From SG8-39 sp041558415 (lineage in GTDB: Bacteria > Pseudomonadota > Gammaproteobacteria > Burkholderiales > SG8-39): 64,000 nt of DNA. The position numbers and the translations under genes are program-made. Below are positions 8,944-19,946 of the stretch, in pieces (the stretch's first letter is position 1; the number at the start of each line of letters is the position of its first letter). Below the pieces are notes generated by a model. It made no database searches. It saw only the letters and a program-made list of their open reading frames with translations, and had not been told where the DNA came from. The stretch lies in assembly GCA_041558415.1 (NCBI GenBank), contig JBFFEY010000007.1:1-64000 (forward strand). The letters are read 5' to 3'.

Positions 8944-10772
8944 CGCCAGCGCTCGAGCCGCACGCCCTCGCGACGCTGCTGCTCGCCGCCGTCGCCTTCG
9001 CGCTGTTCGCACGCGAGCGCGTGCCGATCGAGACCACCAGCCTCGGCGTGCTGGTGCTGCTCACCGCGGGCTTTCACCTGTTCCCCTACGCGCGCGGCGG
9101 CGTCGGTGTTGCGCCAACCGATTTTTTCCTCGGCTTCGGCCACGAGGCACTGGTCGCGATCTGCGGCCTGATGATCCTCGGCCGCGGCCTGGTGGTGACC
9201 GGCGCACTCGATCCCGCTTCGCGCGTGCTCGGCCGGCTGCTCGAGGTGCGGCCTGGCGCCGCCATGCTGCTGGTGCTGGTGCTGTGCGCGGCGGCGAGCG
9301 GGGTGATGAACGACACGCCGATCGTGGTGCTGATGCTGCCGATCCTGGTCGGCGCGGCGCTGCGCTCCAAGACCTCACCGACGCGCACGCTGCTGCCGAT
9401 GAACTACGCGGTGCTGATCGGCGGCATGGGCACAACCATCGGCACCTCGACCAATCTGCTGGTGGTCACCATCGCCGCGGACCTGGGCGTGCGCCGCTTC
9501 GAAATGTTCGATTTCATCCACGTCACGGCCATCGCCGCGGTCGGCGGCATTCTCTACCTGTGGCTCGTGCTGCCGCGCCTGATCCCGGAGCGCGCCGCAC
9601 CGATCGGCGACGATGCGCCGCAGGTGTTCGCCGCCCTGCTGCACATCGCCGAGGGCGGCATCGCGGACGGCAGCACGTTTTCCGAGGTGCAGAAGAAGGC
9701 GGGACCGGGGCTGCACGTGCGGCGCATCGTGCGTGGCGAGGGTCTCGAGCTCGCGCGGCTGCCGAGCCTGACGCTGCGCGCCGGCGACCGGCTGTTGGTG
9801 GTGGCGCACGCGCAGGACCTGCGCGAATTTGCCGAGCTGCTCGGCGCGACGCTGCACAAGCATGATGAGAAGGAGGCCCTGGTGGACGAGGCGCATCCGC
9901 TCACCGCGGAGGACCAGCGCCTTGCCGAAGTGGTGATCACCGAAGGCTCGCCACTGCACCGCGCCACGCTGCGCAGCCGCCGTTTCGGCGAACTCTACGA
10001 CGTCAACATCGTCGGCCTGCATCGCGCCGGCGGGCAGGCCCTGGGCCGGCGCGAGGACTTCGGCGACGTGATGCTGCACGCCGGCGACATCCTGCTCGTG
10101 CAGGGCACCGAGAAGGACATCGCGGCGCTGCGCAGCCGCGCGCGGCTGCTGGTGCTGGACCGCAGCTACGACCTGCCGCGCAGCGAGCGGGCACCAATCG
10201 CCCTCGGCATCCTCGCCCTGGTGGTGCTCGTGGCCGCGTTCAAGCTGGCGCCGATCTCGATCGCCGCGCTGGGCGGGGTGGCCGCGATGCTGCTGACGCG
10301 CTGCCTCGACTGGGACGAGGCCGCCGGCGCGCTGTCGGTCAAGGTCGTGCTGCTGGTGGCCTCCAGCCTCGCGCTCGGTGCGGCGCTCGAGAAGACCGGC
10401 GGCACCGCCTGGCTCGCCGCCGCCTTCGTCAACGCCAGCGCCGGCCTGCCGCGCGAGTGGCTGCTCGCCCTGCTCATGCTGCTCGTCGCTGCGTTTACCA
10501 ACTTCGTCTCGAACAACGCGGCGGCAGCGGTCGGCACGCCGATCGCCATCGACATCGCGGGCCAACTCGGCGTCGCGCCAGAGCCGCTCGTGCTCGCCAT
10601 CATGTTCGGCGCGAATTTCTGCTACGTCACGCCGATGGCCTACCAGACCAACCTGCTGGTGATGAGCGCCGCAGGCTATCGTTTCGGCGATTTCGTGCGT
10701 GGCGGACTGCCGCTGCTTGCGCTGATGCTGGCAAGCTACGCGTTCCTGCTGCCCCGTTTTTTCCCCTTCTGA
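8940..10772 (+). CDS. SLC13/DASS-type permease with two RCK_C (TrkA-C) domains
   Basis: A 610-residue polytopic protein. The N-terminal half has a conserved carrier region with SGVMNDTPIVVLMLPIL and NYAVLIGGMGTTIGTSTNLLV; the C-terminal half has NFVSNNAAAAVGTPIA and the typical ending NFCYVTPMAYQTNLLVM. Between them, at about residues 225-400, lie two soluble regulatory domains of the TrkA-C type (for example LTLRAGDRLLVVAHAQDL and VMLHAGDILLVQGTEKDI). Members carry sulfate, dicarboxylates or related anions. The ATG at 8940 overlaps the SulP stop (ATGA), so translation is probably coupled. Confidence 0.88.
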   Translation: MTPALEPHALATLLLAAVAFALFARERVPIETTSLGVLVLLTAGFHLFPYARGGVGVAPTDFFLGFGHEALVAICGLMILGRGLVVTGALDPASRVLGRLLEVRPGAAMLLVLVLCAAASGVMNDTPIVVLMLPILVGAALRSKTSPTRTLLPMNYAVLIGGMGTTIGTSTNLLVVTIAADLGVRRFEMFDFIHVTAIAAVGGILYLWLVLPRLIPERAAPIGDDAPQVFAALLHIAEGGIADGSTFSEVQKKAGPGLHVRRIVRGEGLELARLPSLTLRAGDRLLVVAHAQDLREFAELLGATLHKHDEKEALVDEAHPLTAEDQRLAEVVITEGSPLHRATLRSRRFGELYDVNIVGLHRAGGQALGRREDFGDVMLHAGDILLVQGTEKDIAALRSRARLLVLDRSYDLPRSERAPIALGILALVVLVAAFKLAPISIAALGGVAAMLLTRCLDWDEAAGALSVKVVLLVASSLALGAALEKTGGTAWLAAAFVNASAGLPREWLLALLMLLVAAFTNFVSNNAAAAVGTPIAIDIAGQLGVAPEPLVLAIMFGANFCYVTPMAYQTNLLVMSAAGYRFGDFVRGGLPLLALMLASYAFLLPRFFPF

Positions 10773-10875
10773 GCACGGTCCGCGCAAAAGCCCTGCGCGC
10801 GTCGTGCAGATACGCGCACAGGGCGCTGTGCTAGACTTTTCGGCGCCTTACTCACAACAACATCGGGAGGAGCCT

Positions 10876-11460
10876 ATGGGTGCCATCCTTCAGTCCCTGG
10901 GCCGGACGGTCACTGCCGGCGTCGTTCTTCTGCTGATCATCATGGGCATTGCCGGCACCTTTGGCAGCCTCGGCCAGATGAGCTGGTGGACCTTCTTCAT
11001 GCGCTGGCTGCACGTCCTGTCCGGCGTCATGTGGATCGGCCTGCTGTGGTACTTCAACTTCGTGCAGACGCCGTCGATGCCGAAGATTCCCGATGAGCAC
11101 AAGCCGGCGATCGGCAAGGTGATCGCGCCCGCGGCGCTGTTCTGGGTCCGCTGGGCGGCGCTGTCGACGGTGGTGACCGGACTGCTGCTTGCCTGGATGA
11201 ACGGCTACATCGGTTCGGCACTCTCGCTGTCTAAGGGCGTGCACGCGATCGGCCTCGGCATGTGGATGGGGCTGATCATGGCCTTCAATGTCTGGTTCGT
11301 CATCTGGCCGAACCAGAAAAAGGCCCTCGGCATCGTCGAGGCGAGCGCCGAGGAGAAGGCCGCAGCGGCGAAGAAGGCCGGCCAGTTCTCGCGCATCAAC
11401 ACCCTGCTGTCGATCCCCATGCTGTACTGCATGGTGGCGCAGCAGAACGGCGGACTGTAA
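10876..11460 (+). CDS. PuuD-like (urate hydroxylase N-terminal family) membrane protein
   Basis: A 194-residue membrane protein preceded by a strong ribosome-binding site (GGGAGGAG). Four to five hydrophobic segments are visible, with [23 protein letters not shown] and [30 protein letters not shown] matching the membrane domain of PuuD (urate oxidase N-terminal family). Full-length PuuD carries a C-terminal cytochrome c domain; here there is no CxxCH motif and the protein ends after the membrane part. A urate hydroxylase activity is therefore not supported and the function is unknown. It is monocistronic and followed by a strong terminator. Confidence 0.75.
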   Translation: MGAILQSLGRTVTAGVVLLLIIMGIAGTFGSLGQMSWWTFFMRWLHVLSGVMWIGLLWYFNFVQTPSMPKIPDEHKPAIGKVIAPAALFWVRWAALSTVVTGLLLAWMNGYIGSALSLSKGVHAIGLGMWMGLIMAFNVWFVIWPNQKKALGIVEASAEEKAAAAKKAGQFSRINTLLSIPMLYCMVAQQNGGL

Positions 11461-11494
11461 GCGAACGCCGGCCGCGCTTCAGCGGTACGATCGA

Positions 11495-11522
11495 CGGGGC
11501 CCCACGCGGGGCCCCGTTTTCA
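11495..11522 (+). terminator. Rho-independent terminator after the PuuD-like gene
   Basis: A perfect 9-bp stem (CGGGGCCCC / GGGGCCCCG) with a 4-base loop ACGC is followed by a T-rich run. It lies 34 bases after the stop at 11460 and overlaps the last bases of the convergent DUF192 gene. Confidence 0.85.
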
Positions 11523-11969
11523 TTTTCGGGCCGGGTGAACGATGCCGCGAATGGTGGACCCGCTGCCGATGCCGCGCGCGGCGAACCAGCCGCGTTCCAT
11601 CTCCAGCGCGTAGCGGGCCGGCCGGGTCGCGCAGTGCGATTCCTCGCTGTGCGGCGTCATGTCGGCGATGTTGATCACGCGCGCCGCATCGTCCAGAAAG
11701 GCGACCGAGAGCGGGAGGTCGGTGTTCTTCATCCACATGCAGTGCGTGGTCGCCTCGTCGAACACGAACAGCATGCCCTCGTTCGGGCCGAGCGACTTGC
11801 GGAACATCAGCCCGCGCATGCGGCTCGGATCGTCCGCCGCGAGCTCGGCGCGGATGAGATGCATGCCGGCGCCGAGTTCGACCACCGGCAGCTGCGCGGA
11901 TGCCTGTGGTGCGCCGAGGGCGATGACCGCGAGCGCGAAGAGGAGGCCACGGGGCGAGGCGAATCGCAT
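11520..11969 (-). CDS. DUF192 family secreted protein
   Basis: A 149-residue protein with a signal peptide ([26 protein letters not shown]) and then a DUF192 domain. Typical motifs are [39 protein letters not shown] and the ending [15 protein letters not shown]. The family is small, exported and of uncertain function. I use the ATG at 11969; a TTG five codons upstream (11984) is also possible, but neither has a clear Shine-Dalgarno sequence. Convergent with the PuuD-like gene. Confidence 0.85.
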   Translation of the reverse strand: MRFASPRGLLFALAVIALGAPQASAQLPVVELGAGMHLIRAELAADDPSRMRGLMFRKSLGPNEGMLFVFDEATTHCMWMKNTDLPLSVAFLDDAARVINIADMTPHSEESHCATRPARYALEMERGWFAARGIGSGSTIRGIVHPARK

Positions 11970-11993
11970 CGGCGGATAGTACAAACAAAAACA

Positions 11994-12023
11994 AAGGGGG
12001 CGAACGGCGACGTTCGCCCCCTT
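11994..12023 (-). terminator. Terminator after the small secreted protein gene
   Basis: An inverted repeat GGGGGCGAACG / CGTTCGCCCCC with a GCGA loop. On the minus strand it is followed by a T-rich tail (CTTTGTTTTTGTTTG), so it terminates the 12042-12191 gene and separates it from the DUF192 gene. Confidence 0.8.
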
Positions 12024-12041
12024 TCGACAGACGGATGCGTG

Positions 12042-12191
12042 TTACTTCTTGGGCTTCGGGCAGCCCTTCAGCTTCGGGTCCTTCTTGCACTGCTCGGCCG
12101 TCGGCTTCGCCGGCTTCTTGTCGTCGGCAACGGCCACATAGCTCGTCAGCGCAAAGGCGGCCGTCATCGCCGCGATCAGCAACTTCTTCAT
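12042..12191 (-). CDS. 49-residue secreted Lys/Pro-rich small protein with two cysteines
   Basis: A short gene with its own Shine-Dalgarno (GGAG, 8 bases before the ATG) and its own terminator. The product has an N-terminal signal peptide ([22 protein letters not shown], cleavage likely after AVA) leaving a mature peptide of about 27 residues, very rich in Lys and Pro, with two cysteines in the context [11 protein letters not shown] that could form a disulfide. It loosely recalls PsiF-type periplasmic peptides but I cannot assign it. Both flanking genes belong to other units, so it is an independent transcript. Confidence 0.7.
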   Translation of the reverse strand: MKKLLIAAMTAAFALTSYVAVADDKKPAKPTAEQCKKDPKLKGCPKPKK

Positions 12192-12509
12192 GATGTCACT
12201 CCAATCAAGATTTCACAGGAAAAGCGTGTAACGAGCCGTCACCTGCGTCCTGCGCTCGCTAGACGTCGGTCCCCGAAAACTGCCCCGGTCGCCGCTCGCA
12301 GCGTCCCGACCCTCCTGAGTCGGCGCGCGATTCTATGCAGGCGCCGGTCGGCCGGCAATGGCGCCGCGCGGCGTCACCCGAGGTTTGCAATGGCGCACGG
12401 GCGGCGTACATTCCCTCCCCTCGGAACCCCGCCGGGAAGCCCAGCCGGCACCAAGTCTTATATAAAATATCTTTTATTTCTTGTCCTTCCGAATCCCGCA
12501 GGAGCTGCC
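12192..12509. other. Intergenic region upstream of icd
   Basis: This 318-base gap separates the divergent small secreted protein gene and icd and should hold both promoters. The only outstanding element is an AT-rich patch at about 12456-12480 (TCTTATATAAAATATCTTTT) that stands out in this GC-rich genome and is a good candidate for the icd -10 region. I could not pair it confidently with a -35 element. No further gene is visible. Confidence 0.5.
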
Positions 12510-13766
12510 ATGGCGTACAAGCACATCAAGGTCCCCTCCAGCGGCGAGAAGATCCGCGTCAACAAGGACTTTTCGCTGTCGGTGCCCGACAACCCGATCA
12601 TTCCCTACATCGAGGGCGACGGCACCGGCGTCGACATCACCCCGGTGATGCTCAAGGTGGTCGACGCCGCGGTGCAGAAGGCCTACGGCGGCAAGAAAAA
12701 GATCGTCTGGATGGAAATGTATGCCGGCGAGAAGTCCTGCAAGGTCTACGGCGAAAACGTCTGGCTGCCCGACGAGACGCTCGAGGCCGCCAGGGAATAC
12801 GTGGTCTCGATCAAGGGCCCGCTGACCACCCCGGTCGGCGGCGGCATCCGTTCGATCAACGTCGCGCTGCGCCAGGAGCTCGATCTGTACGTCTGCCTGC
12901 GGCCGGTGCGCTGGTTCAAGGGCGTACCGAGCCCGCTGAAGGAGCCGGACAAGGTCGACATGGTGATCTTCCGCGAGAACTCGGAGGACATCTACGCGGG
13001 CATCGAGTGGGCGGCGCAGACGCCGGAGGTCAAGAAGGTCATCAAGTTCCTCATCGACGAGATGAAGGTTCGCAAGATCCGCTTTCCGGAAAGCTCGGCG
13101 ATCGGCATCAAGCCGGTTTCCAGCGAAGGCAGCGAGCGGCTCATCCGCAAGGCGTTCCAGTACGCGATCGACAACAACCGCCGCTCGGTGACGCTGGTCC
13201 ACAAGGGCAACATCCAGAAGTTCACCGAGGGTGGATTCCGGGACTGGGGCTATCAGCTCGCGCAGAAGGAGTTCGGCGCCAAGCTGGTGGACGGTGGTCC
13301 CTGGTGCAGCTTCAAGAACCCGAAATCCGGCCAGGAAATCATCGTCAAAGACGTCATTACCGATGCGTTCCTGCAGCAGATCCTGCTGCGCCCAGCCGAG
13401 TACGACGTCATTGCGACGCTCAACCTGAATGGCGACTACATCTCGGACGCACTTGCCGCAGAAGTCGGGGGCATCGGCATCGCGCCAGGGGCCAATCTGT
13501 CGGACTCGGTGGCCATGTTCGAGGCAACCCATGGCACGGCGCCGAAGTACGCCGGCAAGGACTACGTCAACCCGGGTTCCGAGATCCTCTCGGCGGAGAT
13601 GATGCTGCGCCACATGGGGTGGACCGAGGCCGCCGACGTGATCGTGCGGTCCATCGAGGCCGCGATCGGCGACAAGGTGGTGACCTACGATTTCGCGCGC
13701 CTGACACAGGGCGCCAAGCAGGTTTCCTGCTCCGGCTTCGGTCAGGCCATGATCGAGCGCATGTAG
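12510..13766 (+). CDS. icd: NADP-dependent isocitrate dehydrogenase
   Basis: A 418-residue protein, the normal size for the E. coli-type enzyme that oxidatively decarboxylates isocitrate to 2-oxoglutarate in the TCA cycle. Diagnostic segments are [33 protein letters not shown] with the serine that AceK phosphorylates in enterobacteria and the isocitrate-binding arginines, [34 protein letters not shown] and the NADP-binding [15 protein letters not shown]. The ATG at 12510 follows GGAG. It is monocistronic and ends at a bidirectional terminator. Confidence 0.97.
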   Translation: MAYKHIKVPSSGEKIRVNKDFSLSVPDNPIIPYIEGDGTGVDITPVMLKVVDAAVQKAYGGKKKIVWMEMYAGEKSCKVYGENVWLPDETLEAAREYVVSIKGPLTTPVGGGIRSINVALRQELDLYVCLRPVRWFKGVPSPLKEPDKVDMVIFRENSEDIYAGIEWAAQTPEVKKVIKFLIDEMKVRKIRFPESSAIGIKPVSSEGSERLIRKAFQYAIDNNRRSVTLVHKGNIQKFTEGGFRDWGYQLAQKEFGAKLVDGGPWCSFKNPKSGQEIIVKDVITDAFLQQILLRPAEYDVIATLNLNGDYISDALAAEVGGIGIAPGANLSDSVAMFEATHGTAPKYAGKDYVNPGSEILSAEMMLRHMGWTEAADVIVRSIEAAIGDKVVTYDFARLTQGAKQVSCSGFGQAMIERM

Positions 13767-13787
13767 CGCCCGCGGCAGCCGGAAATG

Positions 13788-13816
13788 AAAAGGCCGCCCG
13801 CGGGCGGCCTTTTTTG
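13788..13816. terminator. Bidirectional terminator between icd and the cold-shock gene
   Basis: A 10-bp perfect repeat AGGCCGCCCG / CGGGCGGCCT flanked by AAAA on the left and TTTTTT on the right. It lies between two convergent genes and can serve both. Confidence 0.85.
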
Positions 13817-13835
13817 TTCGCGCCGGGGGCGCGCG

Positions 13836-14039
13836 TCAGACCTTCTGGATGTTCGAAGCCTGCTTGCCCTTCGGACCCTGGACGACGTCGAAACTGACCT
13901 TCTGGCCTTCCTTCAGCGTCTTGAATCCCCCCATGTTGATCGCGGAAAAGTGCGCGAACAGATCCTCGCTGCCATCATCCGGCGTGATGAAACCGTATCC
14001 CTTCGCGTCGTTGAACCACTTAACGGTGCCTGTTGCCAT
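13836..14039 (-). CDS. Cold-shock-domain protein (CspA family)
   Basis: A 67-residue single cold-shock domain. The RNP1-like [11 protein letters not shown] and RNP2-like DLFAHFSAI nucleic-acid-binding motifs are intact and the protein opens with [17 protein letters not shown]. It would bind single-stranded RNA/DNA and act as an RNA chaperone. A -35/-10 promoter 114-142 bases upstream implies a leader of roughly 100 bases, as is common for csp genes. Confidence 0.95.
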   Translation of the reverse strand: MATGTVKWFNDAKGYGFITPDDGSEDLFAHFSAINMGGFKTLKEGQKVSFDVVQGPKGKQASNIQKV

Positions 14040-14152
14040 GTTAGCTTCCTTGTTCGTTTCCCAACCGGGCGAACCCGGGCCATGCCTGAACTTCCGGCCT
14101 GCCCGCCCCGACTGATCGCGCACCAGACAGCCTGAATCCAAACACAGGTCGC

Positions 14153-14181
14153 GTTTTACGCGCCCCGCCCAGCGTCGTCAA
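14153..14181 (-). promoter_or_regulatory. Sigma70-like promoter of the cold-shock gene
   Basis: On the minus strand TTGACG (5 of 6 to the -35 consensus) at 14181-14176 is followed by a 17-base spacer and TAAAAC (4 of 6 to the -10) at 14158-14153. Transcription would begin near 14146, giving a leader of about 107 bases. Confidence 0.6.
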
Positions 14182-14251
14182 GGGGCTGCCGGCGATGTGT
14201 AAAACGTCCGCAACCCCGTGAAAAGCACGGCTTTTCTGCCTGCGGATTACA

Positions 14252-14280
14252 TTGCGTGCCCCCGGCACATTGATTACGAT
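14252..14280 (+). promoter_or_regulatory. Candidate promoter of clpS-clpA
   Basis: TTGCGT at 14252-14257, a 17-base spacer and TACGAT at 14275-14280. The -35 match is weak; position (about 110 bases upstream of clpS) and spacing are the main support. Confidence 0.4.
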
Positions 14281-14397
14281 AAGCGCACGCCTTGTGGCGC
14301 ACGTGCAGCGCGGCCGCAGTGCAGCGGCTAAGGGTCGAAACATTCAGTCGGAGCCGGTGTCGAACGGGGGTGGGTCGGAAAGCGGAACTGGAGAAGG

Positions 14398-14703
14398 ATG
14401 GCGCAGTACAAGGACAACACGTTATTGGAGGCTCAGAAGAGCAAACTGAAGCCGCCCTCGATGTTCAAGGTCATGCTGCTCAATGACGATTACACCCCCA
14501 TGGAGTTCGTGGTTCTGGTTCTGCAAAAGTTCTTCAACATGACCCGGGAGCGGGCAACCCAGGTCATGCTCAAGGTGCACCGCGAGGGCATCGGCGTGTG
14601 CGGCGTCTACCCCAAGGATGTCGCCGCCACCAAGGTTCAGCAGGTCGCCGGGTTTGCGCGTAAGCACCAACACCCGCTGCAGTGCGTGATGGAGGAAACA
14701 TAA
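14398..14703 (+). CDS. clpS: ClpAP adaptor protein ClpS
   Basis: A 101-residue protein of normal ClpS size. The N-end-rule substrate-binding pocket is visible in [15 protein letters not shown] (with the DD..PM signature) and in the [12 protein letters not shown] segment. ClpS delivers N-degron substrates to ClpA and inhibits degradation of other substrates. The ATG at 14398 follows GGAGAAGG; only 2 bases separate its stop from the ClpA start, so the two genes form an operon. Confidence 0.97.
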   Translation: MAQYKDNTLLEAQKSKLKPPSMFKVMLLNDDYTPMEFVVLVLQKFFNMTRERATQVMLKVHREGIGVCGVYPKDVAATKVQQVAGFARKHQHPLQCVMEET

Positions 14704-14705
14704 GC

Positions 14706-16967
<2,262 letters not shown>

Positions 16968-16989
16968 CGCCCATCGTTCGTCCTCTCCA

Positions 16990-17016
16990 GGGCCGCGCAC
17001 TGCGCGGCCTTTTTTG
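16990..17016 (+). terminator. Terminator after clpA
   Basis: GGCCGCGCA / TGCGCGGCC inverted repeat followed by seven T residues, about 25 bases after the clpA stop. Confidence 0.85.
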
Positions 17017-17130
17017 TCGATTGGCGTCAACCGCCGTGCAACCGCAGGGTGGTTCGACAGCATGAATTCACGCCACCACCGCGGCGTAACACACTCGAGG
17101 TCCCGTACACCCTTGGAGGAGGATGCACCC

Positions 17131-17430
17131 ATGAGATCGATGCTTCTTGCTGCAGCGGCGCTGGTCGCATTGCCGCAGGCCGCACTCGGCGACGACGTCG
17201 CCGCGCGCAGCATGGCGGCGACCTGCGCGGCCTGCCACGGCACGGCTGGCCACAGCGTTACCAAATCGGTAGAGCCGCTCGCGGGGCGCCCGAAGGAGCG
17301 CATCGTTGAGCTGATGCAGGCGTTCAAGACCGGCAAGAAGCCGGCGACGATCATGCAGCAGATCTCGAAGGGCTATACCGATCAGCAGATCGAGATGATC
17401 GCCGGCTACCTCGCCGCGCAGAAGAAATAG
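17131..17430 (+). CDS. fccA: Monoheme cytochrome c subunit of flavocytochrome c (FccA/SoxE-like)
   Basis: A 99-residue protein with a signal peptide (cleavage after about residue 20, QAALG-DD) and one heme-binding motif, CAACH at residues 32-36, followed by GTAGHS. The mature size fits the single-heme cytochrome partner of sulfide dehydrogenase flavoproteins. KKPATIMQQISKGYT supplies a methionine candidate for the distal heme ligand. It lies 10 bases upstream of the FAD subunit gene. It would pass electrons from sulfide oxidation to the periplasmic cytochrome pool. A GGAGGAGG Shine-Dalgarno precedes it. Confidence 0.88.
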   Translation: MRSMLLAAAALVALPQAALGDDVAARSMAATCAACHGTAGHSVTKSVEPLAGRPKERIVELMQAFKTGKKPATIMQQISKGYTDQQIEMIAGYLAAQKK

Positions 17431-17440
17431 GGAGGCGACC

Positions 17441-18718
17441 ATGTCCATCTATTCGTTCAAGCGTCGCGACTTCCTCAAGTTCGCCGGTGCGGCCTCGGCG
17501 CTGTCGCTCGCCGGCTGCGCCGCGCCCGGGGGCACCAAGGCGCGCGTCGTCGTGATCGGCGGCGGTTTTGGCGGCGCGACCGCCGCGAAGTACATCCGCA
17601 TGTGGGATCCCTCGATCGAGGTGGTGATGGTGGAGCGGCTGCGCCAGTTCACGTCGTGCCCGATCTCCAACCTGGTGATCGGCGGCTCGCGCCGCATCGA
17701 CGAGATCCAGCGCTCCTACGACACGCTAAAGAGCAAATGGGGCGTCAAGGTCGTCGAGGACGAGGCGCTCGGCGTCGACACGGCGAAGCGTGTGGTCAAG
17801 CTGCAGCGCGGCGGTGACCTGACCTATGACCGGCTCGTGGTGTCGCCTGGCATCGACTTCATGCCCGAGAAGATCAACGGCTACGAAGCGGCCATGCGCG
17901 ACGGCGCAGTGCTGCATGCCTGGAAGGCTGGACCGCAGACCGTGGAGCTGCGCAGCAAGCTCGAACTGATGCGCAACGGCGGCGTGTTCGTGCTGACGGT
18001 GCCGCGCGGCCCGTACCGCTGCCCGCCGGGGCCGTACGAGCGCGTCTGCCAGGTGGCGAGCTACCTCAAGCAGGCCAAGCCGCGTTCGAAGATTCTGGTG
18101 CTCGACGCCAACCAGAAGATCGTGTCCAAGGGCAAACTGTTCCAGGAGGCCTGGGACAGCCTGTACAAGGGGCTGATCGAGTACCGGCCGCAGCACATGG
18201 TCGAGGCCGTCGATGGGCGCACCCGCACGGTGAAGACCGAATTCGGCAGCGTGCGCGGCGACGTGCTGAACGTAGTGCCCGAGCAAAAAGCGGGCAGCAT
18301 CGCGGCAAAGGCGGGGCTGGTGAATGTCAACAACCGCTGTTGCGAGGTCGACTGGATGACCTGCGAGTCGACCGCCGCGCCGAACGTCCATATCATCGGC
18401 GACGCGACGCAGGGCGCGCCCGGCATGCCGAAGTCGGGCCACATGGCGAACTCGCAGGCCAAGGTCTGCGCGGCGGCGGTCATCGCCCGCATCAACGGCG
18501 ACGCGCCCAACCCGAACCCGATCATGAACAACACCTGCTACAGCTTCGTCTCCGCGAGCGAGGTAATGCACGTGGCGTCGGTGCACCAGTGGAACAAGGA
18601 GAAGAAGACGATCATCCCGGTGAAGGGCGCGGGCGGTCTCAGCCCGGCGCGCAACCGGCTCGAGGCCGACTACGCCTGGAGCTGGGCGCAAAACATCTGG
18701 GCCGACATGCTCGGTTGA
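17441..18718 (+). CDS. fccB: Flavocytochrome c sulfide dehydrogenase FAD subunit (FccB/SoxF)
   Basis: A 425-residue sulfide:cytochrome c oxidoreductase. The N-terminus is a twin-arginine signal (KRRDFLKFAGAAS) ending in LAGC. The Rossmann motif VVIGGGFGGATAAKYI follows. FTSCPISNLVIGG contains Cys73, in the position of the covalent 8-alpha-S-cysteinyl FAD link of known FccB. Cys194 (RCPPGPYE) and Cys366 (NNTCYSFV) are in the positions of the redox-active disulfide that oxidises sulfide. HIIGDATQGAPGMPKSGHMAN is the second FAD-contact region. It is probably periplasmic and pairs with FccA. Confidence 0.93.
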   Translation: MSIYSFKRRDFLKFAGAASALSLAGCAAPGGTKARVVVIGGGFGGATAAKYIRMWDPSIEVVMVERLRQFTSCPISNLVIGGSRRIDEIQRSYDTLKSKWGVKVVEDEALGVDTAKRVVKLQRGGDLTYDRLVVSPGIDFMPEKINGYEAAMRDGAVLHAWKAGPQTVELRSKLELMRNGGVFVLTVPRGPYRCPPGPYERVCQVASYLKQAKPRSKILVLDANQKIVSKGKLFQEAWDSLYKGLIEYRPQHMVEAVDGRTRTVKTEFGSVRGDVLNVVPEQKAGSIAAKAGLVNVNNRCCEVDWMTCESTAAPNVHIIGDATQGAPGMPKSGHMANSQAKVCAAAVIARINGDAPNPNPIMNNTCYSFVSASEVMHVASVHQWNKEKKTIIPVKGAGGLSPARNRLEADYAWSWAQNIWADMLG

Positions 18719-18740
18719 CCCGGGGTTTTCGCCGCCACAT

Positions 18741-18773
18741 GGAAAACGCCCGCGCAAGCGGGCGTTTTCCTTT
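18741..18773. terminator. Bidirectional terminator between fccB and the cytochrome c4 gene
   Basis: A perfect 13-bp stem (GGAAAACGCCCGC / GCGGGCGTTTTCC) with a GCAA tetraloop, flanked by T-rich sequence, between two convergent genes. Confidence 0.88.
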
Positions 18774-18782
18774 CCGGTTACC

Positions 18783-19409
18783 TCAATCCAGCGTGCTGAG
18801 ATATTCGGCGACGGCTTTGATTTCGCGCTCGGTCATCCGCGCCGCGATGTCCTGCATGATCGCGTTGTCGTTGGTACGCACGCGCTTCCCGAATTGCTTG
18901 AGCTGTGTTTCCAGATAAGCGGCGACCTGCCCGGCGAGGCGCGGCAGTGTCGTTGAGCCGTGCCCCTGCGGCCCGTGGCAGCCGGTGCAAGCCGAAACCG
19001 GGATGGCAGCGCCTCCCTGCGCGTAAATCGTCTGGCCTTCCGCGGCGAGGGCGGGATCGCTCACCGCGTGCGGCGGCGACGGCTGCCGGCTGAAGAACAG
19101 GCCCAGCGCGCGCATGTCCTGCGGCGCGAGGTCCGCCGCCATGCCCTTCATGGTGTCGCTCTTGCGCTCGCCGCTCTTGAAGTTGGCCAGCTGCTTCGCG
19201 ATGTACTCGGCGTTCTGCGCCGCCAGGCGCGGGAACAGCTCGCTCGCCGCCTCGCCGCGCGCGCCGTGGCAGAGAAAGCAGCGACCGCCGATGATCTCCT
19301 GCGCGCGGGCGAGCGCCTGGGCTTCGTCGGCGCGCGCAAGCGAGCTAGCCCCCACAAGCATGAGCGCGGAGGCGGCGATGCCGATAGCCGTTCGAAACCT
19401 GTGCACCAT
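18783..19409 (-). CDS. Diheme cytochrome c4
   Basis: A 208-residue periplasmic protein with a signal peptide and two heme c domains: CFLCH at about residues 44-48 and CTGCH at about 142-146. Each is followed by a PRLAGQ/PRLAAQ-type segment (LFPRLAAQNAEYIAKQL and LPRLAGQVAAYLETQL), the duplicated pattern typical of cytochrome c4. It carries electrons to terminal oxidases. Lying next to fccAB (convergent), it may accept electrons from sulfide oxidation, but that is inferred from location. Confidence 0.92.
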   Translation of the reverse strand: MVHRFRTAIGIAASALMLVGASSLARADEAQALARAQEIIGGRCFLCHGARGEAASELFPRLAAQNAEYIAKQLANFKSGERKSDTMKGMAADLAPQDMRALGLFFSRQPSPPHAVSDPALAAEGQTIYAQGGAAIPVSACTGCHGPQGHGSTTLPRLAGQVAAYLETQLKQFGKRVRTNDNAIMQDIAARMTEREIKAVAEYLSTLD

Positions 19410-19499
19410 GTGCTCAAACCGATGCTACGGATCGCGCCCGGGCGCGCAATTGATTTGCGTTAAACCCTCATAAACGGCGCGTCCGGCGCGGCAGCGCCC

Positions 19500-19946
19500 T
19501 CAGCGCCCAGTGCTGCCGAAACCGCTGGCGCCGCGATCGGAGGCCGCAAAAGCATCGACCACCTGCAACGCGACCTGCACCACCGGCACCACGACCAGCT
19601 GCGCGATGCGCTCGAGAGGTTCGATGGTGAACGCCGCGCGGCCACGGTTCCAGGCGGAGACGAAGATCTGGCCCTGGTAGTCCGAGTCGATGAGCCCGAC
19701 GAGGTTGCCGAGCACGATGCCGTGCTTCGCGCCCAGACCGGAGCGCGGCAGCACCACCGCGGCGAGCGACGGATCGCCCAGATGGATCGCGATCCCCGAG
19801 GGCACCAGCTGGCTGTCCCCCGGCGCGAGCGTCAGCGGGGCATCGAGGCAGGCGCGCAGGTCGAGCCCCGCGGCGCCGGGCGAGGCGTAATGCGGCAACA
19901 TGTCGCGGATGCGCGTGTCGAGGACGCGGACCTGCAGTGTCCTCAC
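19500..19946 (-). CDS. dut: dUTP diphosphatase
   Basis: A 148-residue trimeric dUTPase of normal length. The five family motifs are in order: [40 protein letters not shown], the arginine-rich IAQLVVVPV, and the glycine-rich C-terminal [11 protein letters not shown] that closes over the substrate. It hydrolyses dUTP to dUMP. Its ATG overlaps the coaBC stop by 4 bases (19943-19946), so the two genes are translationally coupled. Confidence 0.97.
   Translation of the reverse strand: MRTLQVRVLDTRIRDMLPHYASPGAAGLDLRACLDAPLTLAPGDSQLVPSGIAIHLGDPSLAAVVLPRSGLGAKHGIVLGNLVGLIDSDYQGQIFVSAWNRGRAAFTIEPLERIAQLVVVPVVQVALQVVDAFAASDRGASGFGSTGR

Larger units (their letters stand above)
14040..14397. other. Divergent regulatory region between csp and clpS
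   Basis: This 358-base region carries no gene. It contains the csp 5' leader (about 14040-14146, transcribed leftwards), the csp promoter, and a weaker candidate clpS promoter pointing right. An imperfect repeat around 14220-14238 (AAAAGCACGGCTTTT) could form a small hairpin. Confidence 0.5.

Noticed and set aside
10773..10875. Terminator hairpin after the SLC13 permease (GCCCTG...CAGGGC)
   Set aside because: The repeat is interrupted by a long loop and lacks a T-rich tail.
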